From positions 260,160,317 to 260,224,316 of the forward strand of contig OW386285.2 of NCBI GenBank assembly GCA_936432065.2: 64,000 nt of DNA, given 5' to 3'. Below the pieces are notes generated by a model that saw only the letters and a program-made list of their open reading frames with translations, did not search any database and was not told the DNA's origin. This DNA is from Rutpela maculata. Its lineage: Eukaryota > Arthropoda > Insecta > Coleoptera > Cerambycidae. How positions within the stretch are numbered: position 1 is the stretch's first letter; each line of letters opens with the position of its first letter. Positions 1 through 11,292 of this stretch are shown in pieces. A program made the position numbers and the translations under genes.

Positions 1-424
1 TTTGGCATATAATATTGTCTTTTTATGAAAAAACTATTTTTTTGCAAAGGTGCATTGTTCTACAAAGAACTTACGTTGTGAACACAAGATCGCAAGAAGC
101 CGAAATTTAAGGTGTTTTTAGTGTTTACAATGATAGAGTTCATGTTATAGTGGAAAACTGCAAAAAATTCTTTGAAATACTAAGCATTCGCATTGAAAAC
201 AAATTTCAGATTCGTGTTCTACATCTCAAATTGGTGTATCCTGAAAAAGTGTCCTAAAAATTCCAATGTTCCACTAATCTTTAATAAGTAGTACAAAGTT
301 GAAATAAGCCACTATGTCAGAAAACGATATTATGAACTAATGATAACGATTTACTTAAAAATATACTCCCGAAATGTCTGAGCATTTTACAAAACTGAAT
401 TTAAAAGTCTCTTTTTAATCCAGT
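1..424. other. Intronic sequence, nothing recognised
   Basis: AT-rich, with no open frame of interest on either strand. The last kinase exon was searched for here without success. Confidence 0.5.
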
Positions 425-1530
425 GAAATTAGACTTTTCTGATCTAACAAAATATATCCTTCATTTTTTTCTTAAATCGATTTATTTTGGTGTTTTAAAG
501 AAAATATTAAAAATCGACAACGAGATCACTATGGCATAAAAAAAACATTCAAGGTCAAAGTTCACAAAAAACGTTTTTTTTGCGAATATCGCGCTTTCTA
601 TGGCTTGGAGGCAATTCCCCACAAAAATGATCTCTTACATTTTTTATATACAATGAACGGTTTAGGCAAAAATGTGCTTCGAAGTTTCCACGCAAGGCAT
701 AATATGCTTCATTTCATATAGTCCATGCATAGAATAAGTGCTTGTTCTATGTACAGTATTTATTAGCTGATCGATATATAAAATAAAATAAATAAATATA
801 TACAGTGTGTTTCACCTGAAATGGTAACACCCCAATAACTTTTTTATTTTTTTCCGATTTGAATCAAATTTTGCTTAAGTATAGAACAAATTAGGATCTA
901 CTTATGACCAAAAAAACAATCGCCTCCTAGAAATGCAAAGCCACCTGCGGTACCAAAATATACGGAGAAAATCAAAAAATCATATTAGGCATTTTTTTAT
1001 CGGAAAATTTTGTTAATATAACTTGCTCAGAAAAGTCCAAAATTTGATCAAAATAAAAAAATATTGAAATTTTGATTAAAATAATGTCAAACTCCGAAAA
1101 TATAATTTTAATGGTGTTTTTTGTTTGAAAAACTGCACTATGACAATTTTGTTTGAAGTTAACCACAAGCTGCCAGGTAGTTGTCAAGCAATTTACAGTT
1201 TTTTTTTTAAAATAGTTATGAATGGAGCATATTATGCCTTGCGCGGAAACTTCGAAGCATATTTTTGCCTACACCTTTCGTTGTACATAAAAAATGGAAA
1301 AGATCATTTTTGTGCGGAATTTCATTATCTTTCATTTTTATAACCACAATTGGCCTCCGAGCCTTAGAAAGCGCGATATTAGCAAAAACCGTTTTTTTGG
1401 GAACTTTGACCTTGAATAATTTTTTATGCCATAGTGATCTCGTCAATTTTTAATATTTTCTTTAAAACACCAAAATAAATCAATTAAAACAAAGTGCCGG
1501 ATATATTTTGTTAGATTAGAAGCCATATTT
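425..1530. repeat. Fold-back element with about 290-bp inverted arms
   Basis: Arms at about 432-717 and 1217-1525 are inverted copies sharing TTTTGGTGTTTTAAAGAAAA, CGAGATCACTATGGCATAA, TCAAGGTCAAAGTTC and AAGGCATAATATGCT. The loop contains TACAGTGTGTTTCACC at about 803, like the end of the fold-back element at 25585, and at 990-1215 a copy of a dispersed repeat that recurs at about 46905-47150. No coding potential is evident. Confidence 0.75.
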
Positions 1531-1641
1531 TTGTCTAAAATGACTGGAGTATTTATATATCTATGTATGTGACTTGTGTAAATGCCAAATGGCATGAAAG
1601 CATCAATAAAGTACTTATACTTATGCTTATATATAACTTAC

Positions 1642-1821
1642 CGTGCACCTTTTTCTAAAGCAGTCAACAAAACCTGCTGTTGCTGCCCCTCAATTTCTTC
1701 ATCGAGATTTGCCAAGTTTGGCTCCTCGCCATAGTTGAACATCTCGCACATTGTAACACCATATGACCAAACATCGGAGCGTACTGAAAATTTACCATCT
1801 CGTAAACTTTCAGGTGCATAC
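1642..1821 (-). CDS. JH1 tyrosine kinase exon 4: APE segment and alpha-F/G
   Basis: A 180-bp exon, phase 2 to 2, acceptor TTCTTTTTAG and donor CACG|GTAAGT. It encodes WYAPESLRDGKFSVRSDVWS, YGVTMCEMFNYGEEPN and a Glu/Gln-rich stretch ending LEKGAR. WYAPESL..KFSV.SDVWS.GV is close to the JAK JH1 consensus. The final C-lobe (CP..Y.LM..CW and so on) is not found in 1-1641 and should lie on an exon beyond the left edge. Confidence 0.94.
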
Positions 1822-2890
1822 CTAAAAAGAAATAAATGTATATTTAGAATTTTTCACAGATTTTGAATTATCTTTGACTGTGAAGATAAATACTTATTAT
1901 ACCTAGTGCAATCAATAGGTCCTTTTTTGCAAAAATAACTTCTCTTTCTTTTCTAAAGTGTTCAGGGGTTCATTCTTAATCTTTTATAGAGCACTAAATT
2001 CTCTACAGTTTAGTGCCGACAAGTTTGCAATTACATATTTTTATACCCGATCAATAATTAACAAGCCTTTTGAAAAATTTTTTACATTTGTAAAAAAGTT
2101 ATAAATGAAAATTGTAGAGAACTTAAAACTCTACAAGTTTGCAGTTGCATATTTCTATATCCGACCAATAATTTTTTTATAACTTTTCACGGACTATAGT
2201 TTGTAAACTATTAGTTCTACAAAATGGCGTTTGTGACAGAAATTGGAGAAAAATACTGCTCTACAAGATTTTCATTTGACATTTTAATGTACGATCAACA
2301 GTTCATAAAAACTACTTTTTGAAAACTTTGACGCACTCTAACTCGTAAACGTTTAGTTCTATGAAAAATAAGCCTGTAAAGCGATTTGTTCAGAATTTAG
2401 TGCAGAACAGAAAAGGTCCTTATCATTTTTATCGCAGCATCAATGGTTCTCGAGATATTTGCGTTTGACTTTTTGCAAAGATGGATTAAATTTTTTAATA
2501 GACACTCGAAAGAATTTGTGCACAGAATCCATTTCATAACATGCCAAAATGAAATATAAAACAAAAAATGTCTGTGTGTATGTAGACCATTTCTTGCAAA
2601 CACGATACCATCTATTAAACTACAACTTTAATTCAAATTTGATACATATAAATAAAAGGGCATGGTAGAATACTTCCTACTGAAACGGGCAATATCGAGC
2701 GATCGTTAAAGGCATTTAAGCATTCATGTTTTATATAAACTATGTTTTTTATAATTTCAGAGTACGATGTTACCATTTTTTTTGTTTCGTTAAACCTACC
2801 AATCTCAACCCCTTCATTTCAGCATCGGTTTTTACATGGCGAACTCGCTGTACGGCAATAGGAGGTGCTTGCAGATTTGTGCGGCTCCCG
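1822..2890. other. Intron, diverged repeat fragments
   Basis: Between about 1985 and 2160 a roughly 110-bp unit recurs in degenerate form (CTACAAGTTTGCAGTTGCAT versus CGACAAGTTTGCAATTACAT). The rest to 2890 shows no gene or clear element end. Confidence 0.4.
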
Positions 2891-2893
2891 TTA

Positions 2894-3392
2894 CTAGTGT
2901 GTCTTTGTCAACGGCATGAGAAGGGAAATGCCGAAAAATGTGTACATTTCATTTACGTCTGTAGGTTTAAAATTTTTTAGTACATTCACTGGATTTTTAT
3001 ATTGGTAGTAATTGTTGGTTTGATTTACAATAACTTCAACGAAATTTGTTGGCATGAACTTCTCAAATATTTCTAACAGAGACGGGGAATCGCCTGGATT
3101 ATCGATTTTACAACCGGAATCTTGATTGTTGAAGTCATGAATAGTTGGGATGAATATCAAGCTGATCATCGTCGGAGTCTCCAAAAATACTCTTAAGATC
3201 ACTTACGTTTTCAAATACCATTGAATCATTCGTCAGATTATTCCAATCATCGTCCTGTTCTTGATCCAGGAATGCCTCATCGTCATCGCTGTTCATAAGA
3301 ATCTCTAGGAGTGCTGTTTCAGAGTACGGTCTGTGAAGGGACATATTGGGACGATAATACGTATTATCCACACACACACCAAAATTAGTCAA
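2894..3392 (-). pseudogene. Degenerate piggyBac transposase, N-terminal part
   Basis: Two overlapping minus-strand frames (3392-3135 and 3202-2894) join through a frameshift. The first is acidic (SDDDEAFLDQEQDDD). The second has LLEIFEKFMPTNFVEVIVNQ, TNNYYQYKNP and NEMYTFFGISLLMPLTKTH, matching the start of the DDE_Tnp_1_7 domain of piggyBac transposases (IV..TN.Y followed by EM..F.G..LLM). The DDD catalytic core is absent. A dead copy inside the JH1 intron. Confidence 0.75.
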
Positions 3393-3399
3393 AGAAATG

Positions 3400-3793
3400 A
3401 GAAGAAATGGTGAAATTGCATATGCGTACTACGAATTTGTGGGGGGTTTAAAGCAGCCAATTGCAAAATATTGTGGGAGCAGTTAGAAAAACATGTGTTT
3501 TATTCTTATGTGTTCGCTTCCAACATTTAACCAATCCACTGGTCTTGCTGGGAGTGCCTACAATTTTTGTGGATTCATCCGGTTCCAGGAATAAAAAGGT
3601 TAAGACATGAAGTATTTTTCTTTATTTGTGAGAGATATCTCTTATATTTTTTATTATGTATTTAAATTTTCCTCTGTTCATCACATATGAACTACTTAAA
3701 TAAAAATATGGTCCTGACATATCTTTTAGTAAATTTCAGGGCAATTTTCTGGAAAACGTACATATAAATATCACCTCAATATTCATTACTTAC
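3400..3793. other. Intron, nothing recognised
   Basis: No ORF, RNA gene or paired repeat is visible. It leads up to the HRD exon donor. Confidence 0.4.
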
Positions 3794-3966
3794 CATTTAA
3801 TAGGCAATTCTCTATTTGGCGTTTTCAAAATATAATAATCATTAGTACCCATGACTTGAGCTAAGCCAAAATCAGAAATTTTCACATGATTTTCATCTAC
3901 GACTAGAATATTTCTGGCTGCCAAATCTCTGTGTACAATATTCTTTCTTCCTAAATAATCCATTCC
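3794..3966 (-). CDS. JH1 tyrosine kinase exon 3: HRDLAARN, DFG, tandem-Tyr activation loop
   Basis: A 173-bp exon, in phase 0 and out phase 2. It encodes GMDYLGRKNIVHRDLAARN, VKISDFGLAQVM and NDYYILKTPNRELPIKW. HRDLAARN marks a tyrosine kinase. The paired tyrosines followed by a hydrophobic residue, Lys and Pro match the JAK activation-loop pattern, where both tyrosines are trans-phosphorylated on activation. The terminal Trp codon is split by the intron and restored in the next exon. Confidence 0.95.
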
Positions 3967-4526
3967 CTAAAAATATTAGATATGTTAATAAACAGAAAAT
4001 AGACTTTCTTTACTTGTTAACCACACCCCCAGTAGCACAATTCAATTCAATTCAATTCTTTATTCGTGTTAATACAATAAACTGTTTACACATGTCAAAT
4101 TAGTAAGTAAAGTAATAAAAGTAATAAACTACAATAACGATGATGTGAACAAACTAACACAAAATATTGGACCAATGTACAATCCATGTATTGGTCTTAT
4201 AAGGATTGTACGTTGGTCCAATATTTGTGATGCTGGGGCAATATTTTCAATCCACTTTACTACTTCATTTCCATATTATATGTATATGTAAATATTGAGA
4301 AACAAATATTATAAGATAATTTAGCGAGGAAAAAAACAAATTCGAGGTTTCTATGGACATCTTTGGCCCTATGGGAAATATTGCTATTGTTACGAATAAA
4401 AATTGTCAGGTCCTTGTTAACCTACAGAAATAGTACATTGTGTATTTAGGCGTGAAAGCAAGTAAATGCAATTTTAATGTGAGTTGGTTTGTCTGCGCGT
4501 ATTTAATTACTGTCTAAAATATACAT

Positions 4527-4592
4527 AAAAAACCGTACGGGAATGTTACTTTCCCGGCCTAGGTCGGGAAAGTAATATTCCCATACGGTTTT
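4527..4592. repeat. Snap-back hairpin, about 29-bp arms
   Basis: ACCGTACGGGAATGTTACTT and its near-exact inverse flank a short GGCCTAGG-like centre. It resembles the hairpins at 40250 and 48190 in form, though not in sequence. No Rho-type or coding context exists; it is probably a transposon tip. Confidence 0.7.
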
Positions 4593-5103
4593 GTTGATCG
4601 TTGCTTGGCAACGGATCTTTTCCAGTCTGTTTTCTGATAGTTTCTTAGAAACGGACTAAAATATTGGAATTGTGTATTTTTCGATCTGAAATCGCGCCGA
4701 AAATGTAGACATTGCCGATCGATTTCAGAAAAAATCCATAACCAAACAATTCATGGAAATTCATTTTAATATTATGCTTGATTTATATTGTTTTAATACA
4801 AACATTTTGTATAAAATGCTATAAAAATATTCTTGAAAGTTATTATAAATTTGAAATAGCATAAACGTGTTCGTGTTCTTGTTCCCTTGTTTACTGTATT
4901 TTTTTATTTGCTTGTCTATTATAACTCATATTAATTTAGCCAATTTATTAAATTCTGTATTTATGATGTGCCTTTCCCTTTTCCCATATTCAAATTTAAA
5001 TCTCCCTTTATTTGACTAAAATATGACTACGCATGCACACGAAGACGTACAAAGAGCCAAAAATTTCTTTTAATGATATTTCGATAGTTACTTCGAGACT
5101 TAC

Positions 5104-5271
5104 CTTTGCTATGTCCAATGCATATTTTAAAAGTTGTTCCTCTTGTAAAGATTCCTTATATATTTTTAAATAACTCTGGAGAGATCCATGGTGTACAAAT
5201 TCCATAACTAGGGAAATTTCTGGTTCTCTTAAAACACCTAATATTTCCACAATATTAGGGTGATTTAGAGA
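5104..5271 (-). CDS. JH1 tyrosine kinase exon 2: beta-4 to alpha-E
   Basis: A 168-bp exon, 56 codons, phase 0-0, acceptor TTTTTTTAG and donor AAG|GTAAGT. It encodes LNHPNIVEILGVL, EISLVMEFVHHGSLQSYLKI and EEQLLKYALDIAK, the kinase hinge (gatekeeper Met, EFV hinge, GSL at alpha-D) and the start of alpha-E. The spacing to the HRD exon is normal. Confidence 0.93.
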
Positions 5272-5689
5272 CTAAAAAAAATTAAAAAAACTTATAATAA
5301 AAATTGCATTTTGGCAACTCAACACAGTTAGGTGTGAATTTTTCTTTATTTTCAGCAAAGTAAAAACCACAGTTGGTCTAAAATTATTAAAATTACCATG
5401 TCTATTGCTTAAAATATTAGATAAAATAAAGATGGTTAAAAAAAATAACTTCTTACATTGTAATGGAATTAATGTCAATAATTGTGTCTTAATTTTGTGG
5501 CACAAATCAAACAGCTTATCAACTTTGTAAGCTTACATAATTAAAAATACTGAGAAAGCAATTTCCCTTGTATTGAAGTGCCAAAGAACAAACAGTTTAT
5601 CAAATTTTCATAAGTAAAATTCTTGAAACGTTTGCTATTACAGCGACGGACCAAAAACCAAGAACAATTGACAATTTAAAGTTATAAGA

Positions 5690-6445
5690 TTAGGTGTTAT
5701 TTCCAAAGGTATTTATTCCAATAATGCATATTATACACAGACATACTATGAGTGTTACATGGACTATAAACAAAAATTACACAAACAATATTCAAATAAA
5801 ACATTCCAAAGTTTGCTGGTCTCGGAATTATGGAATTTATTTAGTCATGAAGTTTAAACACAAAATTGTCCAACATCCTGTTAATTATATGTAAATTTTT
5901 TAACAACATAAAACAGAAATAAATAGTAAAACAAAATTTAGATAAGTTAAAAATATAGGATTTTCAAATAATACTCTCTAATGTTGATAAATAACAGATC
6001 AGAGTTGTCAACCTTATGCAAAAATATTTGTAGAGGCGGCAAAAAAAAATCTTTATTAGGTGACACAACATATTCAGGATCTCTCTTTACAATCTCCAGT
6101 TTTAAAAAAAAACAAAGAATGAAAAGGATCATGCATAACCTATGTGTTAGAAATTCAATTGCCAAATCTAATGTATCATCTGACATAATCATTCTGTCAA
6201 TTGACAGATTAAATCTAGCATTTGGAGCATTATTATTTTTAGAAATGGGAGTAGATCTGAAAATCTGCAGTACTCAGTCCTATCGGCCCATTGTACGTTT
6301 GCGACATTTAGGATTCCCTAGAAAAGGTGAGACAACTTTTATCAAAAACTTTTTTTTATCTAAATGCTGCCATTCATTTGGTAGCAGATTATATAATTTT
6401 ACTGATTTTACTAATATGTACCTGACAATTAAAGAGATTTAATTT
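5690..6445 (+). other. Unrecognised intronic ORF region
   Basis: A 153-codon frame at 5981-6442 is open on the plus strand, with an 81-codon frame opposite. It is Lys/Ser/Leu-rich, has no motif I recognise, and lies in the intron of the kinase gene among repeats. Most likely it is a transposon remnant or chance. A real nested gene is possible but unsupported. Confidence 0.2.
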
Positions 6446-6519
6446 GTCAATTGACACATACCAACTGAGAATTAAAGAAATTATTTTTTTTTATCTTGGT
6501 CCATATTGTTATTATTATT

Positions 6520-6986
6520 CAGAGATAGGTAAAGGGATATTTCCAATAAACGTTACTGAGAAATTTTCCGGAACGAAGTTTTAGTGAGGTACCGGTTTCA
6601 GTGGCGAGACCTCGATCGGTGAAGTTAAGGAACGCCGGGCGAGTCCGACACTTGGATGGGTAACCGTATCTCATCTCGCCATCCTGGTTAAGTGGTTTAG
6701 TAACATTAGCCAAACTTCGCTAGGACATTAAAATAAATAAGGCAATTAAAAAAAAAGTTTTGATAAAAACCAGAGATGGGTAAAGGAAACTTTCCTTATG
6801 AAAGTTCCCGGAACGAAACGAACGAAATTTTGAATAAAATATTTGAATATTCCAAAAGTTCCCAAAGGAAACTTCCCGGAATTTTAGAAACTTTCAAATA
6901 TTCAAATATTTTATTGAAAACTATTATTTTTATCAAAATTTCGTTCCGGGTACTTTCAAATGGAAAATTTCCTTTACCCAGCTCTG
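6520..6986. mobile_element. hAT-type MITE (CAGAGATGGGTAAAGG ends), composite
   Basis: It begins CAGAGATAGGTAAAGG and ends with the inverse of CAGAGCTGGGTAAAGG. TTATTATT flanks both sides (6512-6519 and 6987-6994), an 8-bp duplication as expected for hAT, although the site is an ATT repeat and the match is therefore less decisive. A second internal start at 6771 suggests a copy nested in a copy. The 6771-6986 part is a near-palindrome rich in GGAAACTTTCC-like motifs. Same family as 15625-16634. Confidence 0.7.
6583..6754 (+). repeat. SINE with 5S-rRNA-like head
   Basis: About 172 bp with a poly-A-like tail, bracketed by AAGTTTT (6576-6582 and 6755-6761), so it inserted into the hAT MITE by retroposition. 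The segment from about 6613 to 6670 resembles the 5S rRNA internal promoter: GGTGAAGTTAAGGAACG (box A region) and CTTGGATGGGTAACC (box C region), with CGCCGGGCG between. It is not a functional 5S gene because the terminal stem is missing. Probably transcribed by RNA polymerase III when young. Confidence 0.75.
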
Positions 6987-7147
6987 TTATTATTATTATT
7001 ATTATTATTATATGCACTGTCATAATATCTTAAGTTCAGTACCTTTATTTCTGTTATTGTTACTGTAAATTTAATATACTCAACATTTTGTATTGTTTAC
7101 AATATAGATTACTTCAGTTATTTACAAATTAAAAAATTATCACTTAC

Positions 7148-7294
7148 TTTCATAATGTTAATTTCCCGCTCAAAATCTTGCAGGCATGAAGAAAGAGCCG
7201 TGGCTTTTAGTTTTTTTACAGCCACCTTTCTAGGTTCTTCATCTTGCTCATCCACACATTCTAGTGTACCTTTATATACTTCTCCATAAAATCC
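7148..7294 (-). CDS. JH1 tyrosine kinase exon 1: glycine loop, catalytic lysine
   Basis: A 147-bp exon, phase 0-0, acceptor TTTATTGTAG and donor AAA|GTAAGT. It encodes GFYGEVYKGTLEC, an acidic loop, KVAVKKLKATA and DFEREINIMK. This supplies the nucleotide-binding loop, the beta-3 Lys (VAVKK) and the alpha-C Glu (FEREI). All three are intact, so JH1 looks catalytically competent, unlike JH2. Confidence 0.93.
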
Positions 7295-7661
7295 CTACAA
7301 TAAAGTTATAATCACATATTTATAACATTATTATTATCAAATAATGCATTAAAAGTTGTAACAAGTTTAAAAAACACAAACGTATTATAGCTTATAAACA
7401 TATTCCAAAATAAGCGCATAAAATTTCAAGACGCGATTTTGATTTTATCAGATTTTCGTTTAGAGTAAATTCTTTGTTCAATTTTGGATGTTACAGGAAT
7501 GTCTAAGAGACTGCACTATTATTTCTCGCTATTTACATTGTAAAATTGCATGGTTAATTTAATTAACACAAAATATATGTACACTCGTAAAATGTAAAGC
7601 ATTTGGTCCCTTGTATATTGGATATTAAGCAAGTAAAAAACCTTAGCTCTGTTTATGAGAC

Positions 7662-8086
7662 AAGGTTGGGTAAAATTGGAAAAAAAAACAGTTTTCTTTC
7701 ATTTTAAACAAAAAAACTCTTTTTTTTTTGTTTAAAACAGTTTTTTTCAATGTTTTAAATGGTAAACATAACATGTTTAAAACAGGTTTAAAACTATATT
7801 CAACTAAAATTAAATGGTGCCAAGTCCTGTGTCTGCTACAACTACTCGATGCCAGATGGCGCTCTTAAACAGATTTTACAGCACTACAAATAAAATGCTC
7901 AGCTTAGTGCACTTGACCACTGACCATTTGATTCATATGAGTAAGACTACAGAGGCTATTTTTTTTGTGAGTGTATTTACTATTTATATCGAAATTATTT
8001 ATCTGAATGGACCATCATCGGCACTTTTCCACAAACTGCAAAATAATACATTTGTTTAAAACATGTTTTAAACATGTCAACCCTGG
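7662..8086. mobile_element. Probable hAT-like MITE (AAGGTTGGGT ... TCAACCCTG)
   Basis: The ends CAAGGTTGGGT and TCAACCCTGG are roughly inverse, and GTTTAAAAC/TGTTTTAAAC motifs recur near both ends. I could not find a clean target duplication. No transposase frame is present. Confidence 0.45.
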
Positions 8087-9226
8087 AAATAGACTGATTT
8101 ATGTAATAAATGATGAAGAAAAAAAAAATACAAAAATTAAACTATGAAAATAGTAATGTGATATTGTATGGTTACACTTTTACGTACCTCAAACTGTAAG
8201 AACTATTTTTTTTAATTGAGTTGTGGAGAATGTTGTCCAGGAAAATTACAGCAAAAAGTGTTAGTGCATATAATATAATTCAGTTCTTTAAATGTACCGA
8301 TTTCACATATCTTTTATACATTATGGTCAAAAATGGCAACTTATGTCAATTAATGTTTAGTTTGCCAGGTGTGGCTAAATGTTTTTTAAATAAATATAGC
8401 TGGTACGATTCTTAAAGACTGCTTAATTTCTTGTTTGTAATTATACAATACATTATTAACTCTTTTTTATTTTTTCCGAGTAAAATTAATTAAACAAAAT
8501 TAGTGGTACGCCTAACATACTTTTTTCATTCGTTGGTACCGATTACATTACCTTTTTCTTGTTAAATTATATTGGAAATAAGATGAAAACTAGTAATAGT
8601 GGCAACTCCGGAAATACAATGTTTGGGAAAACTAGAAAGTAAAATTACACTTTCAATTTCAAAATTAAAATTACGCCACTTTTTATTGTAATCCAGTAAC
8701 CTTATCATAAAAAAGGAGAGTTACCTGACATCAAATCGGGCATCAATGTTTTTAAATATGTTGTACAGGATTAAAAATTAATGTTAAATCCAAATTTACG
8801 ACTTCAGGGTCTTGGTCAAAAATCCAAAAAAACTGCGAGATTTTTGTTTTTTTTTTTTCAGTTTTTGTCGATTTTGGCACCTAAGGCCTACTTTTTTGGT
8901 AAAAACAATTTAGTATTTTTTAAAAGTAGAATAGATTTGCTCAAATTGGTACCAGACCAGACTGTAGATCAAATAGTATCCGAGATACAGCTGTTTAAAG
9001 TTTTGCAAAGTTTTCATATTTTGACATTTTTAACAATTTTTAACTAAAAATCTGCGAAATACGTATCTACTACTACTATAACTAGGTTCAGAAAATTCGT
9101 TTTACCATGAGCCCAAGCCGCAAATGGAGTCGGGGGGGGGGAGGGGGGGGCAAAAATGCCCTCCCTTCTCCAATATATAGTACTATTATATTCAATGGAT
9201 CGGAAAAGAGGAAGGAACAATATTAA

Positions 9227-10971
9227 CACATTCACTGCCAGAGCTCATTAGTGACGATTGATCGTGTGCCACCTATTTTCTTTAGCAATTTATTAATTTA
9301 ATGTTTGTATTAGCTAGTGAGGCACTCTTTATTAAGTTCAAATTTTGCATTTTTTTGCTAAAAACACAATTAGGTGTTTTCACTGTATGCATATTTGCTT
9401 TTTTATTATTAAAATGAAGTACTCCATACATTAAAGGACTTACCAATATTTAAACACCATTCTTTCATGCATCAATGTAAAATTTTAATAAATAAATAAC
9501 AAAACGGAACAACTAAACGGGTATTATACAAAACGGGCTGTGACGTCATCGGTTGCATTAACATAACCTCAACTTTTAGATTCCTTAAATTTATTGTCAT
9601 TTTTAATGATTATATCCGCACTTTTCATTTGAAACCAGTATGGCTTCAAGCAAACATTTAAAAATTGATGCATATGATGTCTCAATATTGTTGATTACTA
9701 AAAATGGGCTGCTAATTATAGGTTGGATTTCCAACCTACAAAAATCGTCTTATTTTATTGGGAGAAGATATTTAAAACTTTATGAACATTACATTGAACA
9801 AGATTTTAGTTGAAAATACGAGAACCAAGCGGAAATTTTCATAATAGTGACATATTACTTAGAAATTTTTAAAAGATATGTATTTTTGAGGTTAGGTGTT
9901 TATGACCGATGACGTTAACAATATAGCTTAGTGTTTTGGGCGGTAAAATTTTAATTCAAATTTAAAAATACTTTTTCTGATATATTACTCAACTGGTTGT
10001 GGAAATTTAAATGTTTTTAGTTTTAATTAAGTATTACATCATACAGTGGCGTCCTGGCTAGGTCCGCGAACGCGGACTGGGCCCTAGATCCCTTAGGGCC
10101 CCCCCATCCGATCAATAAAACATGGCAATGAACAATCGAAAAATCTGTAAATTGTCTCTTATTTATTTCTCCAACATAGTCTATGATTTCTCGCTATCTT
10201 CTATAGAATAAGAAACTTACCTTTGCGTCGTTGCCAGGCAACAACGCTGTCGCGCACTGTCTGTGTTATAACGGCGATATTGTGTTTACAAGGGCGGATC
10301 CAGGGGGGGGGGGCGCACCAGGGGCAATTGCCCCTTCCGAGAAGAATAGGATTTAATATTATTCATTATTGAATATTGAAAATGTTGATATAATTATTGA
10401 TCGTTCGGCGGTAGACGGCTTCAGTACGGTTTCAGTGCCCCCACCTGCTCATAATAATTTGAGACGAAAAAAGTTTTTTTTTTGATATTTCCTCCCAGCT
10501 CATCAAAAAAATTTTGGGATGAAAAAATTTTTTTTTCGGATTTCTCCCTCCGCTCATCAATTTCAATTTTCGAGGAAACATATTTTTGTTATTTTCAGCA
10601 CGCGGCTGTGTTACCCCCCCCCCCAAGCTCAAGGTTCAGATCCGCCTTGAGTGCCCCCCCCCAGTAACCTTTCTGGATATGCCCTTGCAATTTTAAAATT
10701 CTCCTCACTGCAAAAAAAAAATGGACCCAAGCCCAAATCGCGGACCCAACTAAAATTTGCCAGGACGCCACTGCCTTCATAGTCAATGAGATTTTAAAAT
10801 TTGTGAAAACACCGAATTAGTTTTTCTTCATTTTTTCTTTTTCTTATTTTAATTAATTACAATTTAGTGCAATGTTGTATTAGGTATATAGAAGAACGCC
10901 TCTCGGGCGGTCACGGCATTTTTATCAAAATCCGGATAAATGCCCCTGGGGTGGTGCCGGCAGTGAATGTG
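9227..10971. mobile_element. piggyBac-type non-autonomous element with TTAA duplication
   Basis: TTAA at 9223-9226 and 10972-10975 flanks inverse ends CACATTCACTGCC and GGCAGTGAATGTG. TTAA targeting and a CAC..TGCC tip fit piggyBac or another TTAA-specific superfamily. No transposase is left. It interrupts the left arm of the palindromic element at 8725 and itself hosts a hAT at 10044. Confidence 0.8.
10044..10773. mobile_element. hAT-like element (CAGTGGCGTCCTGGC ends) with a second hAT-like element inside
   Basis: Ends CAGTGGCGTCCTGGC and its inverse at 10759-10773. Flanks ACATCATA and CCTTCATA agree only in part as an 8-bp duplication. An inner pair, CAAGGGCGGATCC (10289) and the inverse of CAAGGGCATATCC (10687), marks a nested element with G/C-homopolymer runs. 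Short open frames within are low-complexity and not genes. Confidence 0.65.
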
Positions 10972-11292
10972 TTAAAAAATAATTAAAAAAATCAGATATA
11001 AACAGATCTTATATTTTTTAACCAACTTTCGCTCTTTTGGACGGTCTGGGCGTGTTGTTCGTGTCGCTGTACTCTCTTATCTTCTTTTCTGTTTCTTGAG
11101 CCCAGAAGAGATTATCCAACGCCTTGTCATCTGATTTTTCTTCGAGGTCTGGAGAGTGTATATTTATACTTAAATCAGAAGCATTGTCGCATGACTGTCC
11201 ACTGCAATATGTGCAAACAGTCGACCATAATATTTATGTTTACCTGGTGGTATGTCCGCAGGGAGTGAAATCATGCAGCATCTTGGGTTGGA

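Noticed and set aside
2726..2980. 84-codon plus-strand ORF overlapping the piggyBac remnant
   Set aside because: Antisense to transposase sequence and without motifs.
5981..6442. 153-codon plus-strand ORF as a real gene
   Set aside because: No recognised domain, splice partners or start context; it lies in repeat-rich intron sequence and has an opposite open frame. Listed only as an unrecognised region.
6583..6754. Functional 5S rRNA gene
   Set aside because: Only the internal promoter-like part matches. The terminal stem is absent, and the unit has an A-rich tail and a target duplication.
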